A stretch of 64,000 nt of DNA from the NCBI GenBank assembly GCA_000421065.1, contig ATWD01000001.1, positions 1,480,001-1,544,000 on the forward strand, written 5' to 3'. Shown here piece by piece: positions 9,250 to 17,669 of the stretch (position 1 is its first letter; each line of letters starts with the position of its first letter). A program made the translations under genes and the position numbers. Below the pieces are notes generated by a model that made no database searches, was not told where the DNA came from, and saw only the letters and a list, made by a program, of their open reading frames with translations. The stretch is from Acidobacteriaceae bacterium TAA 166. Lineage in GTDB: Bacteria > Acidobacteriota > Terriglobia > Terriglobales > Acidobacteriaceae.

Positions 9250-9977
9250 GACGCATTTGCCAGGCCGCCATCCTGAGTATGGTGTTGGGCGCGCCGTGCA
9301 TCTGCATGGCTCAGACACCAGCATCCCCATCCGCACATCCTGCCGCCAGGCGCTCGCAGGGATTTCTGGATTACGCGCTTGGGAAGATCAATCCCGGCAA
9401 CAAGGACTATGGTTCCGTCGCCGCCAATGGCCGAAGCGAAGTTGTAGCCTACACCCTCCAGAGTCTCTACTTCTGGTCGAACCTCGTCAGCCTCACGCTC
9501 CTGGCGGCGACCTCGACGGCACTCGTTCTCGTCTTGCGAACGCAGGACAAGCGCGAGATCATCGCCGCGAGCATCATCGCTCAGTTATGGAACGGCCGCG
9601 TCGGCGACCGCAAGGAGATCGTTCACCGGACTGCGATGTACAACGCATTGGTGGAGGCGAAGAACTCGGCACTCAACCTGAAACCAGATCCAAAAAGCGA
9701 ACAGGAATTGTCATCGCGGGTCACGAAATCGAGCTCCGACGAGAAACCTTCCGGAAAACCCGGTGTTCAAGGAAAGGCGGACGTGTCCACTTCGCCATCC
9801 TCCAAGGGAGAGACTGGCGGCACAGGCTCCAGTGATCCGGAGCAGGACAGTCTCCTCAAGGAGAAACAGTTCAAGGCACTCCGCGACTCAGAGCGTAACC
9901 TTAGAACCCGCCTGAATCAGGTTTCTCAGGAGCTAGAGCGGGAGCGACAGCGCAACCAGACACTCAAGGGGGCGTAG
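9246..9977 (+). CDS. secreted/membrane protein with C-terminal coiled coil, conjugation operon
   Basis: 243 residues. A signal peptide (about residues 1-22, cleavage after Met-Ala-Gln) is followed by a short segment, a membrane helix at about 76-98, and a charged tail. The last 40 residues are strongly predicted coiled coil with Glu/Arg/Gln heptads. The middle (150-205) is a disordered Ser/Gly/Lys linker. The 4-base overlap with the coupling-protein gene suggests a shared role. Family unknown. Confidence 0.65.
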   Translation: MRRICQAAILSMVLGAPCICMAQTPASPSAHPAARRSQGFLDYALGKINPGNKDYGSVAANGRSEVVAYTLQSLYFWSNLVSLTLLAATSTALVLVLRTQDKREIIAASIIAQLWNGRVGDRKEIVHRTAMYNALVEAKNSALNLKPDPKSEQELSSRVTKSSSDEKPSGKPGVQGKADVSTSPSSKGETGGTGSSDPEQDSLLKEKQFKALRDSERNLRTRLNQVSQELERERQRNQTLKGA

Positions 9978-9986
9978 GAGACCTGC

Positions 9987-10652
9987 ATGAAAAATCGTAG
10001 TGAATTCCGAAATCAAGAGGAGTGGCAGGCATATGTCCGCTCGACTATTCCTCCGGAAGATGTACCGTTCACACTCTCCATGGGGCTCACGGACACCTAT
10101 CGGGAATTCTATGAAATCCGTTCACAGCCTTTTCCGGAACGATTCTCGGCGGAGATCGAACGCATTTCCTCGCTGCCAGAACCGGAGCGAACCAGCAAAC
10201 TGGATGCGCTGAACAACAACATCCTTGGAGACGCCACGCGGTTTCTGATGACCGCAGCGGGTATTCCACTGGATAGCGAACCGATGTATGGGTTCACACC
10301 ACGGGGTGAACTCGAAGGTTTGCAGGAGCATCTGCGGACGAAGAACCCATACTACGCTCTCTGGACGCACTATCGCGACGACGTTGCCGGTCAAGATAAT
10401 GCACCGGACTGGCCTGAATACGTCGCGAAGACGATGGGAGTGGGAGCAGATCGAGAGATCGATTTTGCTCTCCTGATTTCGGAGATGGGACGTTGCCTGG
10501 AGCTATATATCCAACACGAAATGCGGCTTCCCAAACGCGTCTACTTCCAACTGTGGTTGCTGTATCGCTCCAACGGACCGGAGAGGAACGCGATGACGCG
10601 CGCTCTGGTGCAGGAACTTGTGGAGGGATTGGAACCGTGCGGGTCCGCATAA
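9987..10652 (+). CDS. hypothetical protein, 221 residues
   Basis: Soluble, acidic, helix-rich, with no motif I recognise. It starts 9 bases after the previous stop with a weak ribosome site and its stop region overlaps the following GTG start, which keeps it in the same transcription unit as the conjugation genes. Trp and Tyr content is high and codon use matches the neighbours, supporting a real gene. Confidence 0.65.
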   Translation: MKNRSEFRNQEEWQAYVRSTIPPEDVPFTLSMGLTDTYREFYEIRSQPFPERFSAEIERISSLPEPERTSKLDALNNNILGDATRFLMTAAGIPLDSEPMYGFTPRGELEGLQEHLRTKNPYYALWTHYRDDVAGQDNAPDWPEYVAKTMGVGADREIDFALLISEMGRCLELYIQHEMRLPKRVYFQLWLLYRSNGPERNAMTRALVQELVEGLEPCGSA

Positions 10653-11176
10653 TCAGCCTCGGAACAAACTGGTGGTCGGCGCATTCTCCGGATGTGGCCG
10701 ACCCTTTTTGTTTGCGCCGGAATGCAGCCTGGTTCAATTCCGCGGGGCTGAAATATGGACATCGGCTCCGTCTCTGCTGGACGTATCCCGGGCAAATTCG
10801 CTTCAACCAGTCAGCCGACTTCCAACCTGAGTTTCCAAATCGGACCCTCGGACGATGCTTCGAATGCACTGAGCCGAACCGGATGCGTGGCCGAATGCAC
10901 TTACTGGTCACCCGCAGGCTCATTCAACAGGATGTGCCGGATCGATATCTCGTGACCTTCACTGAGCGGACGTGTGGACCCGTTCGATTCCAAAAACCAG
11001 GTTGGAAGAGTGCCGATATTCAATTGATCTCCGCCAGTGTGCGGCGTGACCGCTATGAAGTCATGGCGCTACTAGGCCCGACTGACTGGATTGAAAGCAG
11101 CATTGGACGTTGGACGTTGTCGCGGGATTGCTCCCGTTTGGTTCTGGAAGATTCGAATTTCGGAGGTCAACCATGA
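10637..11176 (+). CDS. hypothetical protein, 179 residues, GTG start
   Basis: The frame is open further upstream, but the GTG at 10637 has GGAGGG at 10622-10627 and a short overlap with the preceding gene, so it is the likeliest start. The protein is basic and rich in Arg, Trp and Cys, without membrane segments. Its stop overlaps the ATG of the replication-relaxation-like gene by 4 bases. No family recognised. Confidence 0.5.
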   Translation: MRVRIISLGTNWWSAHSPDVADPFCLRRNAAWFNSAGLKYGHRLRLCWTYPGQIRFNQSADFQPEFPNRTLGRCFECTEPNRMRGRMHLLVTRRLIQQDVPDRYLVTFTERTCGPVRFQKPGWKSADIQLISASVRRDRYEVMALLGPTDWIESSIGRWTLSRDCSRLVLEDSNFGGQP

Positions 11177-11961
11177 GGTATCGCAAAGGACATATCGCGA
11201 TTTCCGAGGACAGAGATGTCCCAACGCTCCTGCATGTTCGCAATGCCCGTGCCATTACACTGGACCAGCTATGGCAATTACTTGCACACGACAAGATCGA
11301 GGAATCGAGAAGAAGTGCGCAATGGAGAATCGCCCGGCTGGAAAAGTCAGGGCTCATCGAGAGGATGGATGCCGGCCGTTTCTTTCGGCAACCCGTCTTT
11401 ACTATTACCAATCTGGGGATGAGCCTGCTTGAATATCGCGGCTACACCCTGGTGTCGGTGTCATCGGAAACCGGGCGCCTCCTGCCCAACAACCAGATCT
11501 TTCACGCTCTCGAACTGGTGAATATACGTTTGGCCCTTGCCAACAATGGGGCTCTTCGTTCCTGGAGATCAGAGGTCGAAGTTGCATCCCGGAACTTGGT
11601 TTACAGCTCCGGAGCAGCCAAAGACTACGATGCGTTGGCCGAGATTGTGTGCGAGGGACAGATCCACACAGTCGGAATCGAGTACGAAAGAACGGTCAAA
11701 GCATCCGCTCGATACGCCGAGATTCGGGAGGCTCTGAGTCGTGATCGCAGCGTGAACACCATTCTCTATCTTGCGTCGAGTTTCGATGTGTTGCATGTTC
11801 TCGCGATCGAACTGCGCGGAATACCACGGCACATCGGCCTAATGACAAGCGAACAATTTTGCGGTGATCTCTTTAGCGCGAGCACAATACCCAACGTGCC
11901 GGGCGATGACGTCGTGCCATTTGGAGAGTTTCTCGCTCTTGCGTCCGCAAGCACGCGTTGA
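11173..11961 (+). CDS. replication-relaxation-like winged-helix protein
   Basis: 262 residues. The first 85 look like a winged helix-turn-helix: a start on Val-Arg-Asn-Ala, a second helix, then a Gln-Trp-Arg recognition helix and a Leu-Glu-Lys-Ser-Gly-Leu-Ile wing. The second half has the Asp ... Glu-X-Glu pattern (GIEYERT, near residue 170) seen in replication-relaxation family proteins, which have a nuclease-like fold and are common on conjugative elements. The start is ATG 11173. Function on the element is probably in DNA processing or copy control; this is inference from the family. Confidence 0.55.
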   Translation: MRYRKGHIAISEDRDVPTLLHVRNARAITLDQLWQLLAHDKIEESRRSAQWRIARLEKSGLIERMDAGRFFRQPVFTITNLGMSLLEYRGYTLVSVSSETGRLLPNNQIFHALELVNIRLALANNGALRSWRSEVEVASRNLVYSSGAAKDYDALAEIVCEGQIHTVGIEYERTVKASARYAEIREALSRDRSVNTILYLASSFDVLHVLAIELRGIPRHIGLMTSEQFCGDLFSASTIPNVPGDDVVPFGEFLALASASTR

Positions 11962-12247
11962 CTCCCGATTACGTTTCTGGACTCGTATGCCTTCCCATTG
12001 CCCTGCGTAGCGGCCTTCCGTGCAACCTGCGCTGCAGCCTCCCATTGCCCTCCGTGCGACCTCCTTTGTCTTACGAAGGAGCAGATTTGCTCCACTGCAA
12101 GCAGCCCTCTTTCAGTCGTTTACGAAGTGACTATCCCTCTGTTGTTGGTTGATTTTCGGCTTGATGGTGAAAAGTGAACGGATTGGCAATTGGAAGCCCG
12201 ACCGACCACTGAGCCTGGCAGAAATAACCCGACAACGGAGGTAGAAG

Positions 12248-13069
12248 ATGTGCCATTCACTTGATGAAGTGAAGTGTCTTGTTGCGCGCTTCGCTGGTTC
12301 AGCTGCGTTTGTCATCAACCATTCCGGCGGCAAAGACTCAACACGGATGCTCGGCTTTGTACGAGAGTTCTTTCAAAACACACCAACCTTTGCCGTTATG
12401 GCCGACACCGGGTTCGAACATCAACGTCCCGTTTCAGCCGAAGACTTTGCACGCTCACGGTGCGACGCCTTCGATATTCCGCTCACAGTTGTTCGCAATC
12501 CCCGCCGCACGTACCTCGAGATGGTTGAGCAACGCGGCATGTTTCCGTCCGCCCAGTATCGACAATGCACCTCGGATCTGAAGCGTGGTCCCATCGAGAA
12601 GTACATCCGAACGCTACCGTTTCGCCTGATCTTCAACTGTCTCGGGATTCGCTCCGAAGAATCTCCACCTCGCTCGAAGTTGCAGCCGTTGACCCGAAAC
12701 TCCTCACTGTCCACGAAGACGAGGATCGTCTACAACTGGTATCCCATCTTCGACCGGTCTCTATCGGACGTGCTCTCCTGGCACTGGACGAACGCCGTCC
12801 CTCTCCATCCTGTGTACATTCCTGCCTTCCACCAAGATGGAACGACAGGAGGATATCTGCGCCGTCTTTCCTGTCGGCTCTTCATCTTCTCGACAGATTC
12901 TGACCTGTTGGCGATCCGCAAGCACGATCCGGAAGCCTTTCATGCTATCTCGGAATTGGAGCAGAAGATTGGGTTCACCATGCGCCCAGCCGGGAGCCTG
13001 GTGCAGATCACCGATACAACCCGGTTGGTATCTGAAGCCCGCGATGCTCAGATCTGCCTCGCTTTCTAA
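12248..13069 (+). CDS. PP-loop enzyme of the PAPS-reductase family
   Basis: 273 residues. The PP-loop Ser-Gly-Gly-Lys-Asp-Ser is at residues 26-31, and a Cys-Thr-Ser-Asp-Leu-Lys-Arg stretch near 108-114 matches the second nucleotide/sulfur-handling region of phosphoadenosine-phosphosulfate-reductase-like proteins. A GIRSEES motif near 136-142 completes the pattern. Such element-borne members are often linked to DNA sulfur modification (DndC) or tRNA modification, but no DndD, DndE or SspB partner is adjacent. The ribosome site GGAGG precedes the ATG by 8 bases. Confidence 0.7.
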   Translation: MCHSLDEVKCLVARFAGSAAFVINHSGGKDSTRMLGFVREFFQNTPTFAVMADTGFEHQRPVSAEDFARSRCDAFDIPLTVVRNPRRTYLEMVEQRGMFPSAQYRQCTSDLKRGPIEKYIRTLPFRLIFNCLGIRSEESPPRSKLQPLTRNSSLSTKTRIVYNWYPIFDRSLSDVLSWHWTNAVPLHPVYIPAFHQDGTTGGYLRRLSCRLFIFSTDSDLLAIRKHDPEAFHAISELEQKIGFTMRPAGSLVQITDTTRLVSEARDAQICLAF

Positions 13070-13283
13070 GCGAGAGTGTCTTCCCATTTCTGCCGACAAG
13101 TCCCTCCACAACAGCCCACCTGAACGCTGCCTCTCAGCAGTCCCGCCCACAGGCTTTCGGGAATTGAGCCTCCCCATTCAATTCCCAGACTCCGCCTTGC
13201 TTCTCTGAAGCGTGAACTTCGCCGCCACGTCCTCGGCCTCGCAGGAAGCCGTTGGCCCAACCCGTCTTCTGGAGGAACCTCCG

Positions 13284-13733
13284 ATGCTGATGCTCTATCT
13301 GTTCAAGGTTGAGGTATTCGACCTCCGTCTCAACTACTCCTACACGATTAATACGGTCGTGATCGCCGACACCAAGGAAGATCGTGGCCCACTCCTTCGC
13401 TGCCAGTTCGAAGGCCACAACGAAAGTCTTGTGAAGCGTTCCGTGCTCCTTGGCGCCCGCGCGTTGACACTCGGAGAGACAAGATTGCTTGAGGACCATG
13501 CAGGGACGAGAGACCAAGTCTGGCTCATGACCCGAGTTTCGTCCGCGCAAGACAAGAATGCTGTACGTCCTCTCCCCCGCCTCTATGACGAGTGCGACAT
13601 GCTCGAAATCGAGCTGTTGGATCGCACTCCCGAAGGTTACGACTCAATGCCGCTCATGGAAGACCAGTACATGCACAGTGTCTGGTTCTCCCAAGCTGGT
13701 CCGGCAGTGACACCGTTGCAGATCGCTGCCTGA
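13284..13733 (+). CDS. hypothetical protein, 149 residues
   Basis: The start at 13284 follows GGAGGAACC; an upstream in-frame extension to 13212 lacks a ribosome site. The protein is soluble with alternating beta strands in the first 80 residues and an acidic C-terminal half. No known motif. It belongs to a run of small genes typical of the variable part of conjugative elements. Confidence 0.55.
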   Translation: MLMLYLFKVEVFDLRLNYSYTINTVVIADTKEDRGPLLRCQFEGHNESLVKRSVLLGARALTLGETRLLEDHAGTRDQVWLMTRVSSAQDKNAVRPLPRLYDECDMLEIELLDRTPEGYDSMPLMEDQYMHSVWFSQAGPAVTPLQIAA

Positions 13734-13788
13734 ACCGAATGCAGCTCCAGCAGCTCCGATAGTCCCCACCTCACAACAAGGAGTTCCT

Positions 13789-14076
13789 ATGTCCACGGTT
13801 CCGTCCGTGACGGAGGCAACGACGCGTCGTGCCTCCTCGTTCCCAACCTACTTTGCCACGCGCATCGTTCTCGCTCTCTTGCTGACCGGGTTCGATGCCC
13901 TGGTGTTTATCAAGTCTGCTTTGACGGGACTGCGTAACAGTCTCGGCATGCCCATCCTGCACGGGTTGCTGATTGCGGCCGTGGCCGGTAGCGCGCTTTC
14001 GCTCGCGAATGTGTGGTACAAGACGCTCCGCTATCGCCAACCTTCTCGACACAACTCCCGCAACCCGTTCCTCTAG
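13789..14076 (+). CDS. small two-helix membrane protein
   Basis: 95 residues. Two hydrophobic segments at about 24-45 and 55-75 are separated by a short polar loop, with basic residues at the C-terminus. AAGGAG at 13779-13784 positions the ATG. It is followed within 17 bases by another small gene. Family unknown. Confidence 0.55.
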   Translation: MSTVPSVTEATTRRASSFPTYFATRIVLALLLTGFDALVFIKSALTGLRNSLGMPILHGLLIAAVAGSALSLANVWYKTLRYRQPSRHNSRNPFL

Positions 14077-14092
14077 AAAGGAGAGAACAGCC

Positions 14093-14452
14093 ATGACCCG
14101 CAGCCTCGGAAAGATGGTCGCCTATCCGTTGATGGACTGGCAGGACCAAGCCAAGCAAACCGTTCAGGAAGACGTGGCAGCCTTCCTCGAACTCGGAGAA
14201 GCCATTGCTACACGCTGGATCCAGACGCAAAAAGGAGTCATGCTCCTGCAGATGGTTCCCGGCGACCTGGCTTCAGGAGCCATCTACATTCTGGATCGTA
14301 TCCGTCAAGTCTGGTACATGCTGTCGTTCGAAGCCCGTGAGTCCGACTTCACCAAGGAACAGTTCGACCGCGCCTACTGCGAGTACAAGCTCTTCCACTT
14401 CGTCGATCAGCCCGGCCTCCTGCTGAGCAGGATCCCCGTTGGTCACGCCTAG
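14093..14452 (+). CDS. hypothetical protein, 119 residues
   Basis: AAAGGAGAG just upstream supports the ATG at 14093. The protein has an N-terminal helix, then strands around Gly-Val-Met-Leu-Leu-Gln-Met and an aromatic-rich C-terminal half. It resembles small plasmid proteins of unknown role. No catalytic motif seen. Confidence 0.55.
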   Translation: MTRSLGKMVAYPLMDWQDQAKQTVQEDVAAFLELGEAIATRWIQTQKGVMLLQMVPGDLASGAIYILDRIRQVWYMLSFEARESDFTKEQFDRAYCEYKLFHFVDQPGLLLSRIPVGHA

Positions 14453-14520
14453 CAGTCCTTGTTGTCTCCCCCCGGCCAAGCCAGCAGCATCACCCAACTT
14501 CTTTTCAAGGAGAAGCCGTC

Positions 14521-14688
14521 ATGCGCCTGTCCGCCAGCAGGATCCGCTCCATCAACCGGTGCCTCGCCTACAACGGCAGCATCATCTGCAGTGGCTCCGA
14601 CGAACCGATCCGCCGCCCGGTTCAGATGCCGAAGCCACCGTCGTCAACCCTGAAGATCGTTGCCGTGCCACCGCGCAAGGCCGCCTGA
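14521..14688 (+). CDS. small basic protein, 55 residues
   Basis: A short frame beginning at ATG 14521 with AAGGAG at 14507-14513. It is Arg/Ser/Pro-rich with two Cys and ends in Lys-Ala-Ala. Spacing between two well-supported genes and a good ribosome site make it plausible, but the length leaves room for chance. Confidence 0.4.
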   Translation: MRLSASRIRSINRCLAYNGSIICSGSDEPIRRPVQMPKPPSSTLKIVAVPPRKAA

Positions 14689-14820
14689 ACCCCGCCAGCT
14701 TAGCCGGAATCGGCGAGCAGATGTGTCCTGCCACATTGGGCTCGCCGTTTCCTTCGGAAATTTGACCGAGTTTCAGAGCCGGGATAAACCTTCCCCAGCT
14801 TGGAGGAAAGGAGACACGCC

Positions 14821-15786
14821 GTGTACGCCAAATTCTCCGTCAGCCGGGACACCGCGAATGACTTCATCCGGCTCTTCGTCAATCGCCGCGCCTACAGTAT
14901 GCAGGCGCACAAGCCGCTCCCGAATGGCAAGGTACCGTACTTCCTCGCCCGGGACTGGACAACCAAACAGCCCAAGCCGCTCGATGCCGACGTCGTTCGC
15001 GTGCATCTGAACGGCGACGTCACCATCAACCTTTACGCGATCAATCCCGAAACCCAGCGCTGCAAATGGGTCGCGATTGATGGAGATTTCGATGGTGCGG
15101 TAGAAGCTCTCTTCAAGCTTCAGTGGGAACTGAAGCAGGACGGTGTTGAAGCAGCCATCGAGTCCTCTCGCCGTGGCGGACATCTCTGGATCTTCACAGA
15201 GACGCCATTGCTGGCGTCCGAGTGCCGTATCTATATCTATAACGTCGCACTCCGGCTTGGAGTTCCCATCGTCGGTGGTGGTCTCAAGCAAGGCATCGAG
15301 GTCTTTCCAAAGCAGGACCAGATTGAGGAAGGCGAATTCGGAAATGCGATCCGCGCGCCTCTTGGTGTTCATCGCAAGACGAACCGCAGGTACTGGTTCT
15401 ATGACGCCCCAACAGATCCCATCGCGCAACTGGGCTACCTCAATGGCTTGAAGAAGCTGACCGAAGCGGAACTTCATACGTTCATTCAGGGCATGTCGTT
15501 ACCAGAAAGCTACAAACCTCCGGTTCCTGAACCGTATGTCCCGCGCCCTTCCCACGAGGGACAGCAGGAGTTCCGCATTCTCGATCATGTGCGGCCAAAG
15601 ACCAAGGACCGTCGCAACTGGTGGGCGCCTTGCCCTTCATGCAGGCAATCCGGCAAAGACAAATCCGGGGACAATCTCTCCATCCAGATCGCGAACCCGC
15701 GCTACTACAAGTGCTGGGCCGGATGCACCGCGGACGATATCCGTGCCGCGCTCGGTCAACCCCTTCGGAAGAAGCAACTGGCATAG
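14821..15786 (+). CDS. archaeo-eukaryotic-type primase-like protein with zinc finger
   Basis: 321 residues from GTG 14821, chosen for the strong AAAGGAG at 14806-14812; a TTG at 14800 lies inside that site. Asp87-Gly-Asp89-Phe-Asp91 fits the metal-binding strand of AEP-superfamily primases. Ser-Arg-Arg-Gly-Gly-His121-Leu-Trp matches the following sxH motif, and Ile-Glu-Val-Phe-Pro-Lys comes later, as in TOTE-type primases. The C-terminus has Cys271-x2-Cys274 and Cys298-x3-Cys302, a CHC2-like zinc finger. It probably makes primers for the transferred single strand. The SSB and Rad52-like genes downstream support that role. Confidence 0.65.
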   Translation: MYAKFSVSRDTANDFIRLFVNRRAYSMQAHKPLPNGKVPYFLARDWTTKQPKPLDADVVRVHLNGDVTINLYAINPETQRCKWVAIDGDFDGAVEALFKLQWELKQDGVEAAIESSRRGGHLWIFTETPLLASECRIYIYNVALRLGVPIVGGGLKQGIEVFPKQDQIEEGEFGNAIRAPLGVHRKTNRRYWFYDAPTDPIAQLGYLNGLKKLTEAELHTFIQGMSLPESYKPPVPEPYVPRPSHEGQQEFRILDHVRPKTKDRRNWWAPCPSCRQSGKDKSGDNLSIQIANPRYYKCWAGCTADDIRAALGQPLRKKQLA

Positions 15787-15798
15787 GAGGAAGCCAAC

Positions 15799-16476
15799 GT
15801 GATGCTGCCAAGAGCAAAGAAGAACACAACGCACCCTGTCCAAAACCCATATGCACAATATGGTGTCCCGCTTGGTAAGGCGACGCTTCGCGCACTCGAG
15901 AAGCGCGGTATCTATTGTCAGACCTCGATCTCTGTGGAGCACCAGCATCTCGCCAAGAGGTATGTGCTCCGTGGTGTCGAATCAGGTGGCGCAGTGTCGG
16001 ACATGGGGCGCTACTGTGCCTTTCTCGATGTTGATGGCACTTCCATTTCATGGCTTCAGCCGATCGATTCAATCTCCGGGAATGGACGGCACGCGATCAT
16101 CGTCTCGCCAGAGCTTGTTCGCATCGAGATGTTCCGCGTTGGTCGCACATACGAACTCGCGATCACGCGGCATGCTCTCCAGGCGAGAGATGGCGGAAAC
16201 AAGCCCGTCATGATTTCATCGCTCCTCTTCCGCGGACGTGAAGGGACGCTCGCGCGGGATCTTCAGAACCAGGAGAATCGTGGACTCCGTGGCGTAGTTA
16301 CACCCACATTCTTCTCCGAGTCCGGAGAGCCGCGTCAGGTCCCCGCAGCTTACGAAGAAGCCATCAAGATCATCACTGGCGCGGTGAACATGACGGCTTG
16401 CAAACGAGCCGTGATCGCCCTGCCCCCAAAAGTCTCGCCGCCAGCTTCATTCCAGTACAGAGAGGTTCAAGCATGA
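15799..16476 (+). CDS. hypothetical protein, 225 residues
   Basis: GAGGA at 15787-15791 precedes GTG 15799 and an adjacent ATG at 15802; either can be the start. The protein is soluble, mostly beta, with no motif I know. It lies 12 bases after the primase gene and overlaps the next ATG by 4 bases, so it is part of the primase transcription unit. Confidence 0.55.
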   Translation: MMLPRAKKNTTHPVQNPYAQYGVPLGKATLRALEKRGIYCQTSISVEHQHLAKRYVLRGVESGGAVSDMGRYCAFLDVDGTSISWLQPIDSISGNGRHAIIVSPELVRIEMFRVGRTYELAITRHALQARDGGNKPVMISSLLFRGREGTLARDLQNQENRGLRGVVTPTFFSESGEPRQVPAAYEEAIKIITGAVNMTACKRAVIALPPKVSPPASFQYREVQA

Positions 16477-16688
16477 ACGCCTCACGCAAGATCGTTCTTA
16501 GCCTTGTAGGGATCGTCCTACTTTCCTCTGCGATAACTTCCACCTGGTTGACGATCCATGCCATAGGCTGTGATGCCCCTATCTTCGGGATTGAGGACCT
16601 CCTCAACAGGACTCACCCGGAGTGGCGCGGTCGACAGTGGCATCCCTGGCAACCTTGTTTTGGTCTCTGCAAAGAACCATTCCTGTAA
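16473..16688 (+). CDS. small membrane-anchored or secreted protein, 71 residues
   Basis: One N-terminal hydrophobic helix (about residues 8-30) could be a membrane anchor or signal peptide; the remainder holds three Cys and several Trp and Pro residues. It overlaps the previous gene by 4 bases. Family unknown. Confidence 0.5.
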   Translation: MNASRKIVLSLVGIVLLSSAITSTWLTIHAIGCDAPIFGIEDLLNRTHPEWRGRQWHPWQPCFGLCKEPFL

Positions 16689-16729
16689 CCGCCACCGCTG
16701 CAACCCAATTCGAAGTGGGGAGGAGTTCC

Positions 16730-17032
16730 ATGTCCAGATATTCATTTCGGCTTCACGACGACGACGACAAAGTCCTAACCGTTGTGCTCGGATATGACAG
16801 GCCGCTCAACTATGTCTTCTGTACCGTAACTCGTGAAGGAGAGGAAGACCGCCCCATCTACACAAATCTCGCTGATCCAGGAGCGGGAACGCACCAGCGT
16901 GACGTCGAATATTACCGGCCAATCCTTGCTCGACTCGGCATAGAAGTCCCTGAACGAATGTTCCGCGAGGTGATGATCGACCGGGCCCTTCGCACCGGGA
17001 ATCGAAATCGGGATTACACCAGAGGAGAGTAG
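16730..17032 (+). CDS. hypothetical protein, 100 residues
   Basis: The ATG at 16730 follows GGGGAGGAG. The protein begins with a beta strand and four consecutive Asp near residue 10, has further strands, and ends in a basic segment. The pattern recalls small element proteins near SSB genes. No known motif. Confidence 0.55.
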   Translation: MSRYSFRLHDDDDKVLTVVLGYDRPLNYVFCTVTREGEEDRPIYTNLADPGAGTHQRDVEYYRPILARLGIEVPERMFREVMIDRALRTGNRNRDYTRGE

Positions 17033-17215
17033 ACGCCTGCCGAAGCTCGCGCCGCCCCTTTTCACCTGTGGTGACACTCAGCGCACCTGCCTGCAACTGA
17101 CGTCCTCCTAAGAACTCAATACCGTATTCACCCCGCGCAGCGCGCCGCTCCATATACGGAACAGCGCGTTGTACATCCGTGTGCACGCAACATTGCCATT
17201 CACAGGGAGGCGCTA

Positions 17216-17650
17216 GCGGCAAAGTCGGTCAACAAAGTCGTCCTGCTCGGAAATGTCGGAAACCCACCCCATCTCAGCAACACCCGAAGCGGTTTGGTGG
17301 CCGAGCTCTCGCTTGCAACCAATGAATGGCGTCCCGATGGACATTTCGGCTGGCAAGATCACACCGAATGGCACACGATGGTCGCCTTCGGCCGGCTTGC
17401 CGAGGTCATCTCCGAATATGTCCATGTCAGCTCGCAGCTTTATGTCGAAAGCAAACTCCGCACTGATTCCTGGGAAGACAACGGAATCAAGCGGTATTGG
17501 ACCAAAATCGTAGTCCTCAACCTCGTCTTGGTTTCGCGCAACGAAGGGCACTATCGCGGCACGGACCTGAAGCAGGAGCCGCGTGATTTCACCTCGCCTT
17601 ATGGCTTCATTCCCGAGGGCGAGATTACCCCAAATGAAATCCCTTTTTAG
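17216..17650 (+). CDS. ssb: single-stranded DNA-binding protein, start codon unclear
   Basis: From about residue 6 the sequence has the OB-fold pattern of bacterial SSB: Asn-Lys-Val-Val-Leu-Leu-Gly-Asn, then Leu-Ala-Thr-Asn, Thr-Glu-Trp-His, Phe-Gly-Arg-Leu-Ala-Glu and Leu-Arg-Thr ... Trp-Glu-Asp. The acidic tail tip of replicative SSB (DDIPF) is replaced by Pro-Asn-Glu-Ile-Pro-Phe, still partly similar. The frame is open back to 17075 but contains no ATG, GTG or TTG before the TTG at 17294, which lies inside the OB fold. GGGAGG at 17205-17210 suggests translation starts near 17216, where the codon is GCG. It would coat single strands entering the recipient. Confidence 0.7.
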   Translation, partial: AAKSVNKVVLLGNVGNPPHLSNTRSGLVAELSLATNEWRPDGHFGWQDHTEWHTMVAFGRLAEVISEYVHVSSQLYVESKLRTDSWEDNGIKRYWTKIVVLNLVLVSRNEGHYRGTDLKQEPRDFTSPYGFIPEGEITPNEIPF

Positions 17651-17669
17651 ACCAATGGAAGGAGGCCAT

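Noticed and set aside
10294..10923. 209-codon minus-strand frame
   Set aside because: Opposite two plausible plus-strand genes, rich in Arg and Ser, no start signal.
11990..12070. Imperfect direct repeats (CCCATTGCCCT) in a gap
   Set aside because: Only two copies about 45 bases apart; too little to call a CRISPR, iteron array or origin.
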